From positions 1 to 46,790 of the forward strand of contig CAYHHI010000024.1 in assembly GCA_964356335.1 (NCBI GenBank): a stretch of 46,790 bases of DNA, in the 5' to 3' direction. Positions 1 through 9,931 of the stretch are shown one piece after another (position 1 is the stretch's first letter; every line of letters begins with the position of its first letter). The position numbers were made by a program, and so were the translations under genes. The stretch comes from CAYHHI01 sp964356335 (lineage in GTDB: Bacteria > Arandabacterota > Arandabacteria > Arandabacterales > Arandabacteraceae). Below the pieces are notes generated by a model. That model ran no database searches, was not told the DNA's origin, and saw only the letters and a program-made list of their open reading frames with translations.

Positions 1-6
1 AGGAGC

Positions 7-309
7 ATGGCTGTTAAGAAATCTAGGATACAGCCCCTCGGAGACAGGGTTGTTGTGAGGCGGCTTGAAGAGGAGCAGAAGACAAAAGGCGGAATCATAG
101 TGCCGGATACTGCGAAGGAAAAGCCTCAGCAGGCCGAAGTGTTTGCAGTAGGCCCTGGCAGAGTGGGCGATGACGGCAAACGAATAGCGCCCGAGGTCAA
201 GAAGGGCGATAAGGTGCTTTTCGGCAAGTACTCCGGGACGGAAATCACAATCGGGGAACAAGAATATCTGATACTACGCGAAGAAGACATTCTCGCAATA
301 ATCGAGTAG
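7..309 (+). CDS. groES: Co-chaperonin GroES (Cpn10)
   Basis: This is the lid subunit of the GroEL/GroES folding chamber; a heptamer of it caps GroEL in the cytoplasm. The 100-residue length is normal for the family. The N-terminal part carries the PLGDRVVVRR strand, followed by the mobile loop (about residues 22-40, KTKGGIIVPDT) whose IIV tripeptide docks on GroEL. The C-terminus (EQEYLILREEDILAIIE) is typical. The ATG follows an AGGAG at positions 1-5, very close to the window edge, so the promoter and any heat-shock operator lie outside the window. groEL follows 44 nt downstream, giving the classic groESL operon. Confidence 0.97.
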   Translation: MAVKKSRIQPLGDRVVVRRLEEEQKTKGGIIVPDTAKEKPQQAEVFAVGPGRVGDDGKRIAPEVKKGDKVLFGKYSGTEITIGEQEYLILREEDILAIIE

Positions 310-353
310 GCCAGTGGAAACTGATTTTCGATGGAAAGGTGGAGGTGTTGTGT

Positions 354-1985
354 ATGGCGGCGAAGCAACTGCAGTTCGATGAAACCGCGCGGCGCTCTCT
401 GGAGAGGGGCGTTGATATACTCGCAAACGCCGTGCGTGTCACCCTCGGCCCCAGGGGTCGCACGGTGGTCCTCGAGAAGAAGTGGGGATCCCCAACGGTG
501 ACAACAGACGGTGTCACGATTGCCAAAGAGATCGAGCTTGAGGACCCCTATGAGAATATGGGCGCCCAGATGGTGAAGGAAGTCGCCACCAAGACCAGCG
601 ATGTCGCCGGCGACGGGACCACCACGGCAACGATACTTGCACAGCTGATACTGAGAGAGGGCCTCAAGACCGTGGCTGCCGGCGCCAATCCTATGGAAGT
701 AAAGCGCGGGATCGAGAAGGCGGTCGAAGTGGTGATAGGTGAACTGAAGAGGATCTCCAAGCCGGTCAAGGGGAGCAAAGAGATCGCGCAGGTCGGTTCC
801 ATATCTGCCCACGGCGACGAAGCTGTCGGCAACTTGATTGCGGATGCGATGGAGAAGGTTGGGCGCGAGGGCGTGATCACGGTCGAGGAAGCAAAGGGCA
901 TGGAGACCACTCTGGACGTGGTCGAGGGAATGCAGTTCGACAGGGGCTATCTCTCGCCTTACTTCATCACCGACGCCGAGAACATGACCATCGAGCTCGA
1001 GGAACCCTACATCCTGATCCATGAGAAGAAGATAAGCATAATGAAGGACCTGCTTCCTCTGCTTGAGAAGATATCGCGTTCGGGCAAGTCGCTCCTGATC
1101 ATCGCCGAAGACGTCGAAGGGGAAGCCCTCGCCACACTCGTGGTGAACAAGCTCCGCGGCGTGCTCAAGGTCGCAGCTGTGAAGGCCCCCGGTTATGGCG
1201 ACAGAAGAAAAGCCATGCTGGAGGACATAGCAGTTCTCACCGCCGGCAGATTGATTGCCGAAGAAGTCGGGATCAAGCTTGAGAACGTTGTACCCGAGGA
1301 CCTGGGCAAGGCCAAGCGCGTGACGATCGACAAGGAGAACACCACGCTCATCGGCGGCAAGGGCCTGAAGAAGGACATCGATGGCAGGATCGCGCAGATA
1401 AAGAAGGCCATCGAGGACACGACGTCCGACTACGACAAGGAGAAACTTCAGGAGAGGCTCGCCAAGCTGGCCGGCGGCGTCGCCGTGATCAAGGTTGGCG
1501 CTGCTACCGAAGTAGAGATGAAGGAACGCAAGGCGCGCGTAGAGGATGCGCTCCATGCCACGCGAGCCGCAGTTGAGGAAGGCATCGTGCCGGGTGGTGG
1601 GGTCGCGCTCATTAGAGCGGTCCCGGCGCTCGATAAACTGAAGCTCCAGGGTGACGAGGCGATCGGCGTGAGGATCGTGAAGCGGGCGCTCGAAGAGCCC
1701 GCGCGGCAGATCGTAGGAAATGCTGGGCTTGAGGGCTCGGTCATCGTTGATGCATTGAAGAAGCGACCAACCTATGAGGGGTTCGATGCGGCCAAGGAGG
1801 AGTACACGAATATGATCGAGGCCGGCATCATCGACCCTACCAAGGTGACCAGATCTGCGCTCCTCAACGCAGCATCGGTCGCGGCTCTGATGCTAACGAC
1901 CGAGGCGCTGATCACTGAGATACCTGAGAAGAAGAAGCCGGCACCTCCTGCTCCTGGAGGAGGTTATGGGGAAGACATGTACTAG
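354..1985 (+). CDS. groEL: Chaperonin GroEL (Cpn60)
   Basis: This is the ATP-dependent folding chamber subunit, 543 residues, a normal length. Visible signatures are VTLGPRGRTVVLEKKWG, the nucleotide-site GDGTTTATILAQ, and the conserved AAVEEGIVPGGGVAL segment. The tail ends in a short Gly/Pro-rich stretch (APGGGYGEDMY) rather than the usual GGM repeats. I chose the ATG at 354 because the protein then begins MAAKQLQFDE, as in other GroELs, and because GGAGG at 341-345 sits 8 nt upstream. A GTG at 339 in the same frame would add five non-conserved residues. It forms an operon with groES. Confidence 0.97.
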   Translation: MAAKQLQFDETARRSLERGVDILANAVRVTLGPRGRTVVLEKKWGSPTVTTDGVTIAKEIELEDPYENMGAQMVKEVATKTSDVAGDGTTTATILAQLILREGLKTVAAGANPMEVKRGIEKAVEVVIGELKRISKPVKGSKEIAQVGSISAHGDEAVGNLIADAMEKVGREGVITVEEAKGMETTLDVVEGMQFDRGYLSPYFITDAENMTIELEEPYILIHEKKISIMKDLLPLLEKISRSGKSLLIIAEDVEGEALATLVVNKLRGVLKVAAVKAPGYGDRRKAMLEDIAVLTAGRLIAEEVGIKLENVVPEDLGKAKRVTIDKENTTLIGGKGLKKDIDGRIAQIKKAIEDTTSDYDKEKLQERLAKLAGGVAVIKVGAATEVEMKERKARVEDALHATRAAVEEGIVPGGGVALIRAVPALDKLKLQGDEAIGVRIVKRALEEPARQIVGNAGLEGSVIVDALKKRPTYEGFDAAKEEYTNMIEAGIIDPTKVTRSALLNAASVAALMLTTEALITEIPEKKKPAPPAPGGGYGEDMY

Positions 1986-2016
1986 CCTCTGAAGCTTGCT
2001 TTCAGGGGGGAGTAGA

Positions 2017-2208
2017 GTGAGGCTTAAGAAACGCAGAAAGCAAGACGACGAGAAACCAGGCCGAAAGAAGAGAATACTCAGGGACATTGAGGACAGGGAG
2101 TGGGAAGAAGAACTTCGGTATGTAGCAGCATCGATCGGCCAAGAAAGTGATATTCCGGCCTTGCTCGAAGAGGAAGAACTGACTGATGACACCGAATGGG
2201 TCCCCTAA
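2017..2208 (+). CDS. Small charged hypothetical protein
   Basis: This is a 63-residue protein of unknown function. The N-terminal third is strongly basic (RLKKRRKQDDEKPGRKKR) and the rest is acidic (DIEDREWEEELRY, ALLEEEELTDDTEW), so it is highly polar with no membrane segment or Cys motif. The GTG at 2017 is preferred because a G-rich Shine-Dalgarno (GGGGGGAG, 2005-2012) precedes it; a TTG at 1996 would add seven residues. It lies 31 nt after groEL, probably in the same transcript. The charge layout suggests a nucleic-acid or ribosome-associated peptide, but that is only inference. Confidence 0.5.
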   Translation: MRLKKRRKQDDEKPGRKKRILRDIEDREWEEELRYVAASIGQESDIPALLEEEELTDDTEWVP

Positions 2209-2263
2209 GGCCCGGGTACGTGTCTTTACGGTCTGCTAGCCTGGCGCATGGAGGTGAGGCAAG

Positions 2264-2341
2264 ATGGCGAAGAAAGTAGTCAAGAAGGCTACAAAGAAGA
2301 CCGCGAAGAAGAAGACTGCCGCGAAGGGATGCTGCAAGTAG
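2264..2341 (+). CDS. 25-residue lysine-rich, histone-tail-like peptide
   Basis: This is a very short ORF with an excellent ribosome-binding site (GGAGGTGAG at 2250-2258, 5 nt from the ATG). The product is almost entirely Lys, Ala, Thr and Val, with repeated KKxTKKT / KKKTAAK units resembling histone H1 or bacterial H1-like C-terminal tails, and it ends in Gly-Cys-Cys-Lys. Eleven of 25 residues are Lys. A pair of hairpins follows. Such peptides bind DNA or RNA non-specifically; the terminal Cys-Cys could allow dimerisation or metal binding. Function is inferred from composition only, and expression is likely but unproven. Confidence 0.55.
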   Translation: MAKKVVKKATKKTAKKKTAAKGCCK

Positions 2342-2356
2342 TAGTTGACTTCCTCG

Positions 2357-2410
2357 TGGAGCTTAATGCTCCATGATTCTGTGATTTGCCGGGGGCCCGC
2401 GAGCCCCCGG
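2357..2410 (+). terminator. Two consecutive hairpins after the lysine-rich ORF
   Basis: A stem TGGAGC/GCTCCA (2357-2362 with 2368-2373, 5-nt loop) is followed by a GC-rich perfect stem CCGGGGGC/GCCCCCGG (2389-2396 with 2403-2410, 6-nt loop). No T-tract follows, so this is either a weak or factor-dependent terminator for the groESL transcript or a 3'-end stabiliser. The remaining stretch to the next gene (2411-2651) shows a repeated GTGGC/GCCAC element near 2432-2451 but no convincing gene, promoter or riboswitch. Confidence 0.5.
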
Positions 2411-2651
2411 TGGATCGATCTTGCGCTCACCGTGGCTCCTGCCACTTCTGTGGCTCATGCGATTCGAGGCTGACAGTTGAGGGAGCCGATGGTGACGGTC
2501 CATTGTGACAGGACGATTGCGCGGCCCAAAATCGTGGCGAGGCTCGCGGACACATGCCGCGACGTTGCCGGCAAGCGACAGGGGCGTCTTCGAAATGGAT
2601 GCCACCCTCGGCATCAGGTCCAGATGAGTAACTGGGTACAGGTGATCAGAG

Positions 2652-3587
2652 ATGAATGAAATGGAATGTCCGGGGAAGAGAAACTTCTTGGGACTTTCCG
2701 ACCAATATAGCTCCATTAGGAGCATCTTCAACATCATCCCCGTGCCATACGATGCAACCTCGACCTATCTTCCTGGGTCGCGGATGGGCCCCAGGGCCAT
2801 AATCGATGCCTCGGCGAATATCGAGTTGTACGACCAAGAGCTTGACACGGAACCGGCGGGGGCCGGCGTGGCCACCCTGGAGGACGTCCCCATCCTGGTC
2901 GGCGATCCCGATCCCATGATCCGAGCCGTCGAAGAGGCGGTCGCCGGGGTTCTCGCAAGGGGGAGGTTTCCCATCGTTCTTGGCGGTGAGCACACGGTGG
3001 CCCTGGGAGCCGTCAAGGCCCTGGCCCGCAAGGAGAGGATCTTCGTCGTGAGCTTCGACGCCCATGCGGATCTGAGGGATTCTTATCAGGGCTCGAAACT
3101 CAGTCATGCCTGTTTCTTGAGAAGAGTTTCGGAGGTTGCGGATTGCTGTGTCTTTGGTGTCCGCAGTGTCTCCAGGGAGGAAGTTGACTATGCCAAGAGC
3201 GCGGGGGTAAGCGTGTTCTATGCCGATTCCCTCCTGCGGCTCGGCGTTGATGCGCTTGAACTTGACTTTATTCCTGATACTGTTTACTTGAGTATAGATG
3301 TTGACGTCTTGGATCCGTCGATCATGCCGGCTACGGGAACCCCGGAACCCGGGGGCCTGGGCTGGTATTATCTTCTGGATCTCTTAAAGCGAATTGTTGG
3401 CGGCAGAAGGGTTCTTGGCTTTGATGTGGTTGAGCTCCGCCCGCTCGCGGGGAATCCGGCTCCGGATTTCACTGCGGCGAAGCTCATACATAAGCTGATG
3501 GGCACCGTCATCAGGTATTCGGCAAACCGGGAGGACGATAGGACTCGCTATGGCAAAGAAAAGGTCCAAGAAGAAGCAGAAGGCTAA
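2652..3587 (+). CDS. speB: Agmatinase-family ureohydrolase
   Basis: This Mn-dependent ureohydrolase most likely hydrolyses agmatine to putrescine and urea in polyamine synthesis. It has 311 residues. The metal ligands are all visible: GGEHT (His114), SFDAHADLR (Asp136, His138, Asp140) and SIDVDVLDPS (Asp216, Asp218). The segment DSYQGSKLSHACFLRR after the DAHAD motif is typical of agmatinase rather than arginase or formiminoglutamase. The ATG is preceded by AGGTGAT. The 3' end overlaps the next gene (rpoZ) by 38 nt in another frame, which suggests translational coupling. A guanidinase or another guanidino-compound hydrolase cannot be excluded from motifs alone. Confidence 0.88.
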   Translation: MNEMECPGKRNFLGLSDQYSSIRSIFNIIPVPYDATSTYLPGSRMGPRAIIDASANIELYDQELDTEPAGAGVATLEDVPILVGDPDPMIRAVEEAVAGVLARGRFPIVLGGEHTVALGAVKALARKERIFVVSFDAHADLRDSYQGSKLSHACFLRRVSEVADCCVFGVRSVSREEVDYAKSAGVSVFYADSLLRLGVDALELDFIPDTVYLSIDVDVLDPSIMPATGTPEPGGLGWYYLLDLLKRIVGGRRVLGFDVVELRPLAGNPAPDFTAAKLIHKLMGTVIRYSANREDDRTRYGKEKVQEEAEG

Positions 3588-3894
3588 GGAAACGCCGAAA
3601 CCGCAGCAGCGCGTCGTCAACATAAATCCCGACCTTGAGATTGAAGAGCAAATCCCGCTTAACGAACTGCCTACGATTTTCCCCAATTTGTATGAGGCTG
3701 TAGTGGCGGCCGCGCGCAGAGCCCGCCAGCTCAATCTTGGGCTCAGGCCTCTGGTGAAGACCAAGATGCAGAGACCGGTGGACATAGCGCTTGCAGAGCT
3801 GGCAGCCAAGAAGGTTGAGTACGCCATAGACGATGACGAATCGAAGCGAGAAGATTCACCACCCAAAGGGAAAACGCGATCCAAGAAATCCTAG
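3550..3894 (+). CDS. rpoZ: RNA polymerase omega subunit, extended
   Basis: This small subunit chaperones beta-prime during RNA polymerase assembly. The diagnostic omega core is present: NLYEAVVAAARRARQLN (about residues 46-62) and RPVDIALAELAAKKVEY (about 75-91). At 114 residues it is longer than the usual 70-95, with an extra Lys-rich N-terminus (KKRSKKKQKAK) and a basic tail (GKTRSKKS). It overlaps the last 38 nt of speB. A GGAGG at about 3531 is rather far from the ATG at 3550, so translation may depend on coupling to speB. The usual gmk neighbour is absent. Confidence 0.85.
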   Translation: MAKKRSKKKQKAKETPKPQQRVVNINPDLEIEEQIPLNELPTIFPNLYEAVVAAARRARQLNLGLRPLVKTKMQRPVDIALAELAAKKVEYAIDDDESKREDSPPKGKTRSKKS

Positions 3895-3929
3895 TTCGAC
3901 GTTACGAACCAGCACCGTGAGGCAATCGA

Positions 3930-4355
3930 TTGGATTCAGGGGCCCTCTATAAGACTATCGAACACACTGCAGATATCGGTGTGGAGGTCGAAGCACCCGA
4001 TAAGGCCGGCATCTTCACAAGAAGTGCGCTGGCAATGTTCGACTTGATGTTTGGACTCGAATCAATCGACAAGAAGGAGAAGCGTCGGATATCGGCGAAG
4101 GGCGAGAATCTAAATGAACTCCTGGTTGCCTGGCTCAACGAGGTTTTGTACGTTCATGCCGTGGAGAGGTTCGTCTTCTCCGGTTTCGCCGATCCGGATC
4201 TTTCCGGAGACTCTTTTTCAGCCTGGGGCCTGGGCGAGCGGTTCGACCCCGCGACTCACAAGGGTGATATGGAGATAAAAGCTGCGACCTATCATGAAGT
4301 ATCCTTCAAGCAGACGGATGGCATGTGGAGGGCAAGGATAATCTTTGACGTCTGA
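3930..4355 (+). CDS. Archease (RtcB activator)
   Basis: Archease speeds guanylylation of the RNA ligase RtcB and broadens its NTP use. The 141 residues show the family signatures: EHTADIGVEV with conserved His12 and Asp15, WLNEVLYV in the middle, GDMEIKAATYHEVSF, and the C-terminal RIIFDV carrying the conserved metal-binding Asp140. The start is a TTG at 3930 with GTGAGGC upstream. rtcB begins 25 nt downstream, the usual genomic partnership, so function is well supported by both sequence and context. Confidence 0.92.
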   Translation: MDSGALYKTIEHTADIGVEVEAPDKAGIFTRSALAMFDLMFGLESIDKKEKRRISAKGENLNELLVAWLNEVLYVHAVERFVFSGFADPDLSGDSFSAWGLGERFDPATHKGDMEIKAATYHEVSFKQTDGMWRARIIFDV

Positions 4356-4380
4356 TCAGTTTGAATCTTGAGGTGGGGCC

Positions 4381-5826
4381 GTGGAAGCGATTGCAAGGCT
4401 CGAGAGGGTGGATGCTTACCGCTGGCGCATACCCAGAACAGGTGGGATGCGGGTGCCGGGGATGCTCTACGCCGATCAGGAGCTGCTCAAAGACATCAAT
4501 ATGGATGAGAGTCCCAAGCAGGTGATGAACGTAGCGTACCTGCCCGGGATCATCAAGTACTCGCTTGCCATGCCTGACATGCACTGGGGCTATGGGTTTC
4601 CCATTGGAGGCGTGGCCGCAACTGACCTGGAGACGGGCGTCATATCGCCGGGTGGGGTTGGCTATGACATAAACTGCGGGTGCCGGCTCCTTAGAAGCGA
4701 TCTTACCTATGACGATGTGAAGGGCAATCTCGGCAGGCTCGTGAGGGACCTCTTCAACAATATCCCAAGCGGCGTAGGCTCAACGGGTGTAATAACGCTC
4801 TCGGCCGCCGAGGAGCGCCATGTGCTCACAAAGGGTGCCGGGTGGGCCGTGAAGAACGGTTATGGCGATGCCGAGGATCTTGAAAGAACCGAAGAGCACG
4901 GTGCGATGCAAGGTGCTGACCCTGATGCTGTGAGCGACCGCGCGATCACAAGAGGCAAGGAACAGATTGGCACGCTTGGCTCGGGGAACCACTTCCTGGA
5001 AGTGGACTTGGTCGAAGAGATCTATGACGAACCTGTGGCCAATGTCTTCGGGCTCGCCAAGGGAATGATCGGCGTGCTGATCCATTCAGGCTCAAGAGGC
5101 TTTGGCTACCAGGTTTGCGATGATTATCTGCGGGAGATGGGCAAGGCCGTCCAGAAATACAAGATCGATCTTCCCGACAGGCAGCTGGCGAGTGCGCCCT
5201 TGACGTCCCCCGAAGGCCGGGCCTATTTCGCAGCGATGGCGTGCGCCGCAAATTACGCCTGGGCCAATCGTCAGTGTCTGATGCACTGGACCAGGGAAAC
5301 CTTCCAGAAGACGCTTGGCATCTCGCCGTCAAAGCTCAACATGCGGCTGGTCTATGATGTCTGCCATAATATCGCAAAGAAAGAAACGCACACTGTGGAT
5401 GGTGAGAAGAAGAGTGTATGCGTACACAGGAAGGGGGCCACCAGAGCCTTTCCTGCAGGGCACCCTGAGGTTCCCGCATGTTATCGCTCAGTCGGACAGC
5501 CGGTCCTGATACCGGGCGACATGGGCACCAACTCCTATGTGCTGGTGGGGAGCGACCTGGCGATGCAGGAGACCTTCGGCAGTACCTGCCACGGGGCGGG
5601 CCGCGTCCGAAGCAGGACTCAATCGAAGCGTTTGACGGACGGCGCCCAGCTCTTGAAGGAACTCGAGGAAAAAGGCATCCTTGTGATGGCTCGCGGCAAG
5701 AAAACGATTGCCGAAGAGGCGCCGGAGGCATATAAAGATATTGATCGTGTGGTGGAAGTCGTGCATATGGCCGGCATCTCGAAGAAAGTTGCGAAGCTCA
5801 GGCCGCTCTGTGTGATCAAAGGATAG
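4381..5826 (+). CDS. rtcB: RNA-splicing ligase RtcB
   Basis: RtcB joins RNA 2',3'-cyclic phosphate or 3'-phosphate ends to 5'-OH ends with GTP and Mn, acting in RNA repair and tRNA healing. The 481-residue length equals that of the well-studied archaeal enzyme. The Mn ligands and nucleophile appear at matching positions: Asp96 and Cys99 (GYDINCGCR), His204 (GSGNHF), His235 (IHSGSRG), His329 (CHNIAKKE) and the guanylylated His404 (STCHGAGR). The start is a GTG after GAGGTGGGG. It is encoded directly after archease. No RtcR-type regulator or RtcA is adjacent. Confidence 0.96.
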   Translation: MEAIARLERVDAYRWRIPRTGGMRVPGMLYADQELLKDINMDESPKQVMNVAYLPGIIKYSLAMPDMHWGYGFPIGGVAATDLETGVISPGGVGYDINCGCRLLRSDLTYDDVKGNLGRLVRDLFNNIPSGVGSTGVITLSAAEERHVLTKGAGWAVKNGYGDAEDLERTEEHGAMQGADPDAVSDRAITRGKEQIGTLGSGNHFLEVDLVEEIYDEPVANVFGLAKGMIGVLIHSGSRGFGYQVCDDYLREMGKAVQKYKIDLPDRQLASAPLTSPEGRAYFAAMACAANYAWANRQCLMHWTRETFQKTLGISPSKLNMRLVYDVCHNIAKKETHTVDGEKKSVCVHRKGATRAFPAGHPEVPACYRSVGQPVLIPGDMGTNSYVLVGSDLAMQETFGSTCHGAGRVRSRTQSKRLTDGAQLLKELEEKGILVMARGKKTIAEEAPEAYKDIDRVVEVVHMAGISKKVAKLRPLCVIKG

Positions 5827-5846
5827 GACAGGACAGGAGAGACGCG

Positions 5847-8234
<2,388 letters not shown>

Positions 8235-8254
8235 GGCCGCTTCGATCGGAGGGG

Positions 8255-9928
8255 ATGGCTTTGCCGGACGGTTCTAGAGTTCATCCCATTCGGTGTTGGG
8301 AGTGGCTCCGGTGCAGCCGCACCGAGTGCGAGGCCTATCGTTCGGATGATCTTCGCTGCTGGCTGATTCCCCACACCTCATGCTCTGACCGTCCGGTGGA
8401 GGTCGCGGCAAGGCTCACCTCGGAGTGTAATTCCTGCCCTGTTTACACAACCAACCGGGAGCGGGCAACGGGTAAGCGATACGCCGACCGGGCAATCGTG
8501 GATACGCTGGATGCGCTTCTTACAGAGTTGGTTGAGAAGGTCTCGAAGCTCGAAGGGGTTGAGGCCGAATCCAGAAGCAAATCGGCTCAGGTAACCCTCC
8601 TGAGCGAAGTCGGCAGAGCGCTTCAGCGCACAATGGAGATTGACGAGATCCTCTTGGTGATTCTCACGGCAGTGACTGCCGGGGACGGGTTGGGCTTCAA
8701 CAGGGCCTTTCTTCTCCTTGTAGACGAAACGGGCTCATCAATCAGGGGACGCATGGCAGTCGGGCCTTCGCGTCCGGATGAGGCGGAGCTGATATGGAAA
8801 GCGATGGACCGGGAGGACAGGAGCCTCGGTGAGATACTCTCGCAACTCTCGGCCAAAGAGAGAACGCGGAATGATGGGATAATGAGACTCGCCGAGAAGC
8901 TGGTTTTCCCGGTCGCCGGCCACGCAAACATGATAGCAAGGAGCCTCGAGGAAGGGGCATCCTACGTCATCAATAAAGGGTATGATGCTCCTGATGCCCG
9001 CGAAATAGCCTCGATCCTCAGGAATGAACACTTCCTGGTTGTCCCCCTGGTCGCCGAAGGCAGGAAACTGGGTGCCATAATCGCGGACAACTTCGTGACC
9101 GGTCGCAGAATACGCCACGAAGACGCGAGGCTGCTTGAGACTTTCGCAAGCCAGGCGGCCCTGGCCATACTGAACGCCTCACTGCATGAGAAACTTCAGG
9201 AACGCGTGAAGGAACTGGAGCGGGCTCAAGAAGAACTCACCCATAATCAGCTTCTGGTCCTGAGGGCCGAGCGATTGCTCGCAGCAGGGGGGCTTGCAGC
9301 CACGCTGATTCATGACCTTAAGGCTCCTGTGATATCCATCGGCCTGATGGCAAGAGCAGCGGCCTCGGGCCTGGCCGGGGCCGGTGCGGTCAGGGAGACG
9401 CTTGAGAAAATCAGCCAGGAAATCGTGAGGATTGAAGAGTACTTGAAGAGCTTCGCGAAGTCGGCTGGGAAGGGCACGAAGAAGGCAGAGCAAATTAACA
9501 TGGCGGACTTGATCCGTGACTCTATCGAGGTCATGCGGGGAGTAATGGCCCGGAGCGGCGTGGCGAGTGTAGTGAGGTTTGACCATGGTGACGTCAAGGT
9601 AAGGGGAAACAGAGTCGAATTACGTCAGGTGATCGTCAACTTGCTTTATAACTCGGTTGAGGCCATGCCGGACGGGGGGAAGATCACAATAGCCACCGGA
9701 ATCGAGGAGAGCATGCTTAAGGTCTCGATCGCTGACACAGGGGAAGGCATCCCTGAGGACCTCAAGGCCAGAGTGTTCTCCCCATTCTTCACGACTAAGG
9801 CGGAAGGGTCCGGGCTCGGCCTCGTCATTGCAAAACGAACTGTCACCACCTACGGCGGGAGAATATCCCTGGAGTCCACGGGGGGTGGCGGAACCTGCTT
9901 TTCGATATACCTTCCGATTGTGAAGTAA
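8255..9928 (+). CDS. Orphan GAF sensor histidine kinase with Cys/Trp-rich N-terminus
   Basis: This is a 557-residue soluble sensor kinase. The N-terminus (14-64) carries seven cysteines and two CW pairs (CWEWLRC, ECEAY, RCWL, SCS, ECNSCPVY), resembling the two-CW domain found on some signalling proteins; it probably binds a metal or senses redox state (inference). A GAF domain follows (about 115-305), then a coiled coil, an H-box with His353 (LIHDLKAPV) and a HATPase domain with N-box NLLYNSVEA (Asn466), DTGEGIP (494-500), FFTTK and GSGLGL. There is no transmembrane segment. No response regulator is adjacent, so the partner is unknown. It lies 20 nt after lon. Confidence 0.88.
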   Translation: MALPDGSRVHPIRCWEWLRCSRTECEAYRSDDLRCWLIPHTSCSDRPVEVAARLTSECNSCPVYTTNRERATGKRYADRAIVDTLDALLTELVEKVSKLEGVEAESRSKSAQVTLLSEVGRALQRTMEIDEILLVILTAVTAGDGLGFNRAFLLLVDETGSSIRGRMAVGPSRPDEAELIWKAMDREDRSLGEILSQLSAKERTRNDGIMRLAEKLVFPVAGHANMIARSLEEGASYVINKGYDAPDAREIASILRNEHFLVVPLVAEGRKLGAIIADNFVTGRRIRHEDARLLETFASQAALAILNASLHEKLQERVKELERAQEELTHNQLLVLRAERLLAAGGLAATLIHDLKAPVISIGLMARAAASGLAGAGAVRETLEKISQEIVRIEEYLKSFAKSAGKGTKKAEQINMADLIRDSIEVMRGVMARSGVASVVRFDHGDVKVRGNRVELRQVIVNLLYNSVEAMPDGGKITIATGIEESMLKVSIADTGEGIPEDLKARVFSPFFTTKAEGSGLGLVIAKRTVTTYGGRISLESTGGGGTCFSIYLPIVK

Positions 9929-9931
9929 TTG

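Noticed and set aside
126..1556. Long open frame (476 codons) antisense to groES/groEL
   Set aside because: It lies opposite a certain groEL gene, has no family signature and arises from GC-biased codon use on the other strand.
2477..2659. 60-codon ORF upstream of speB
   Set aside because: It runs into speB, has no ribosome-binding site and a basic random-looking composition. A guanidine riboswitch was also considered here because of the agmatinase gene, but no conserved motif was recognised.
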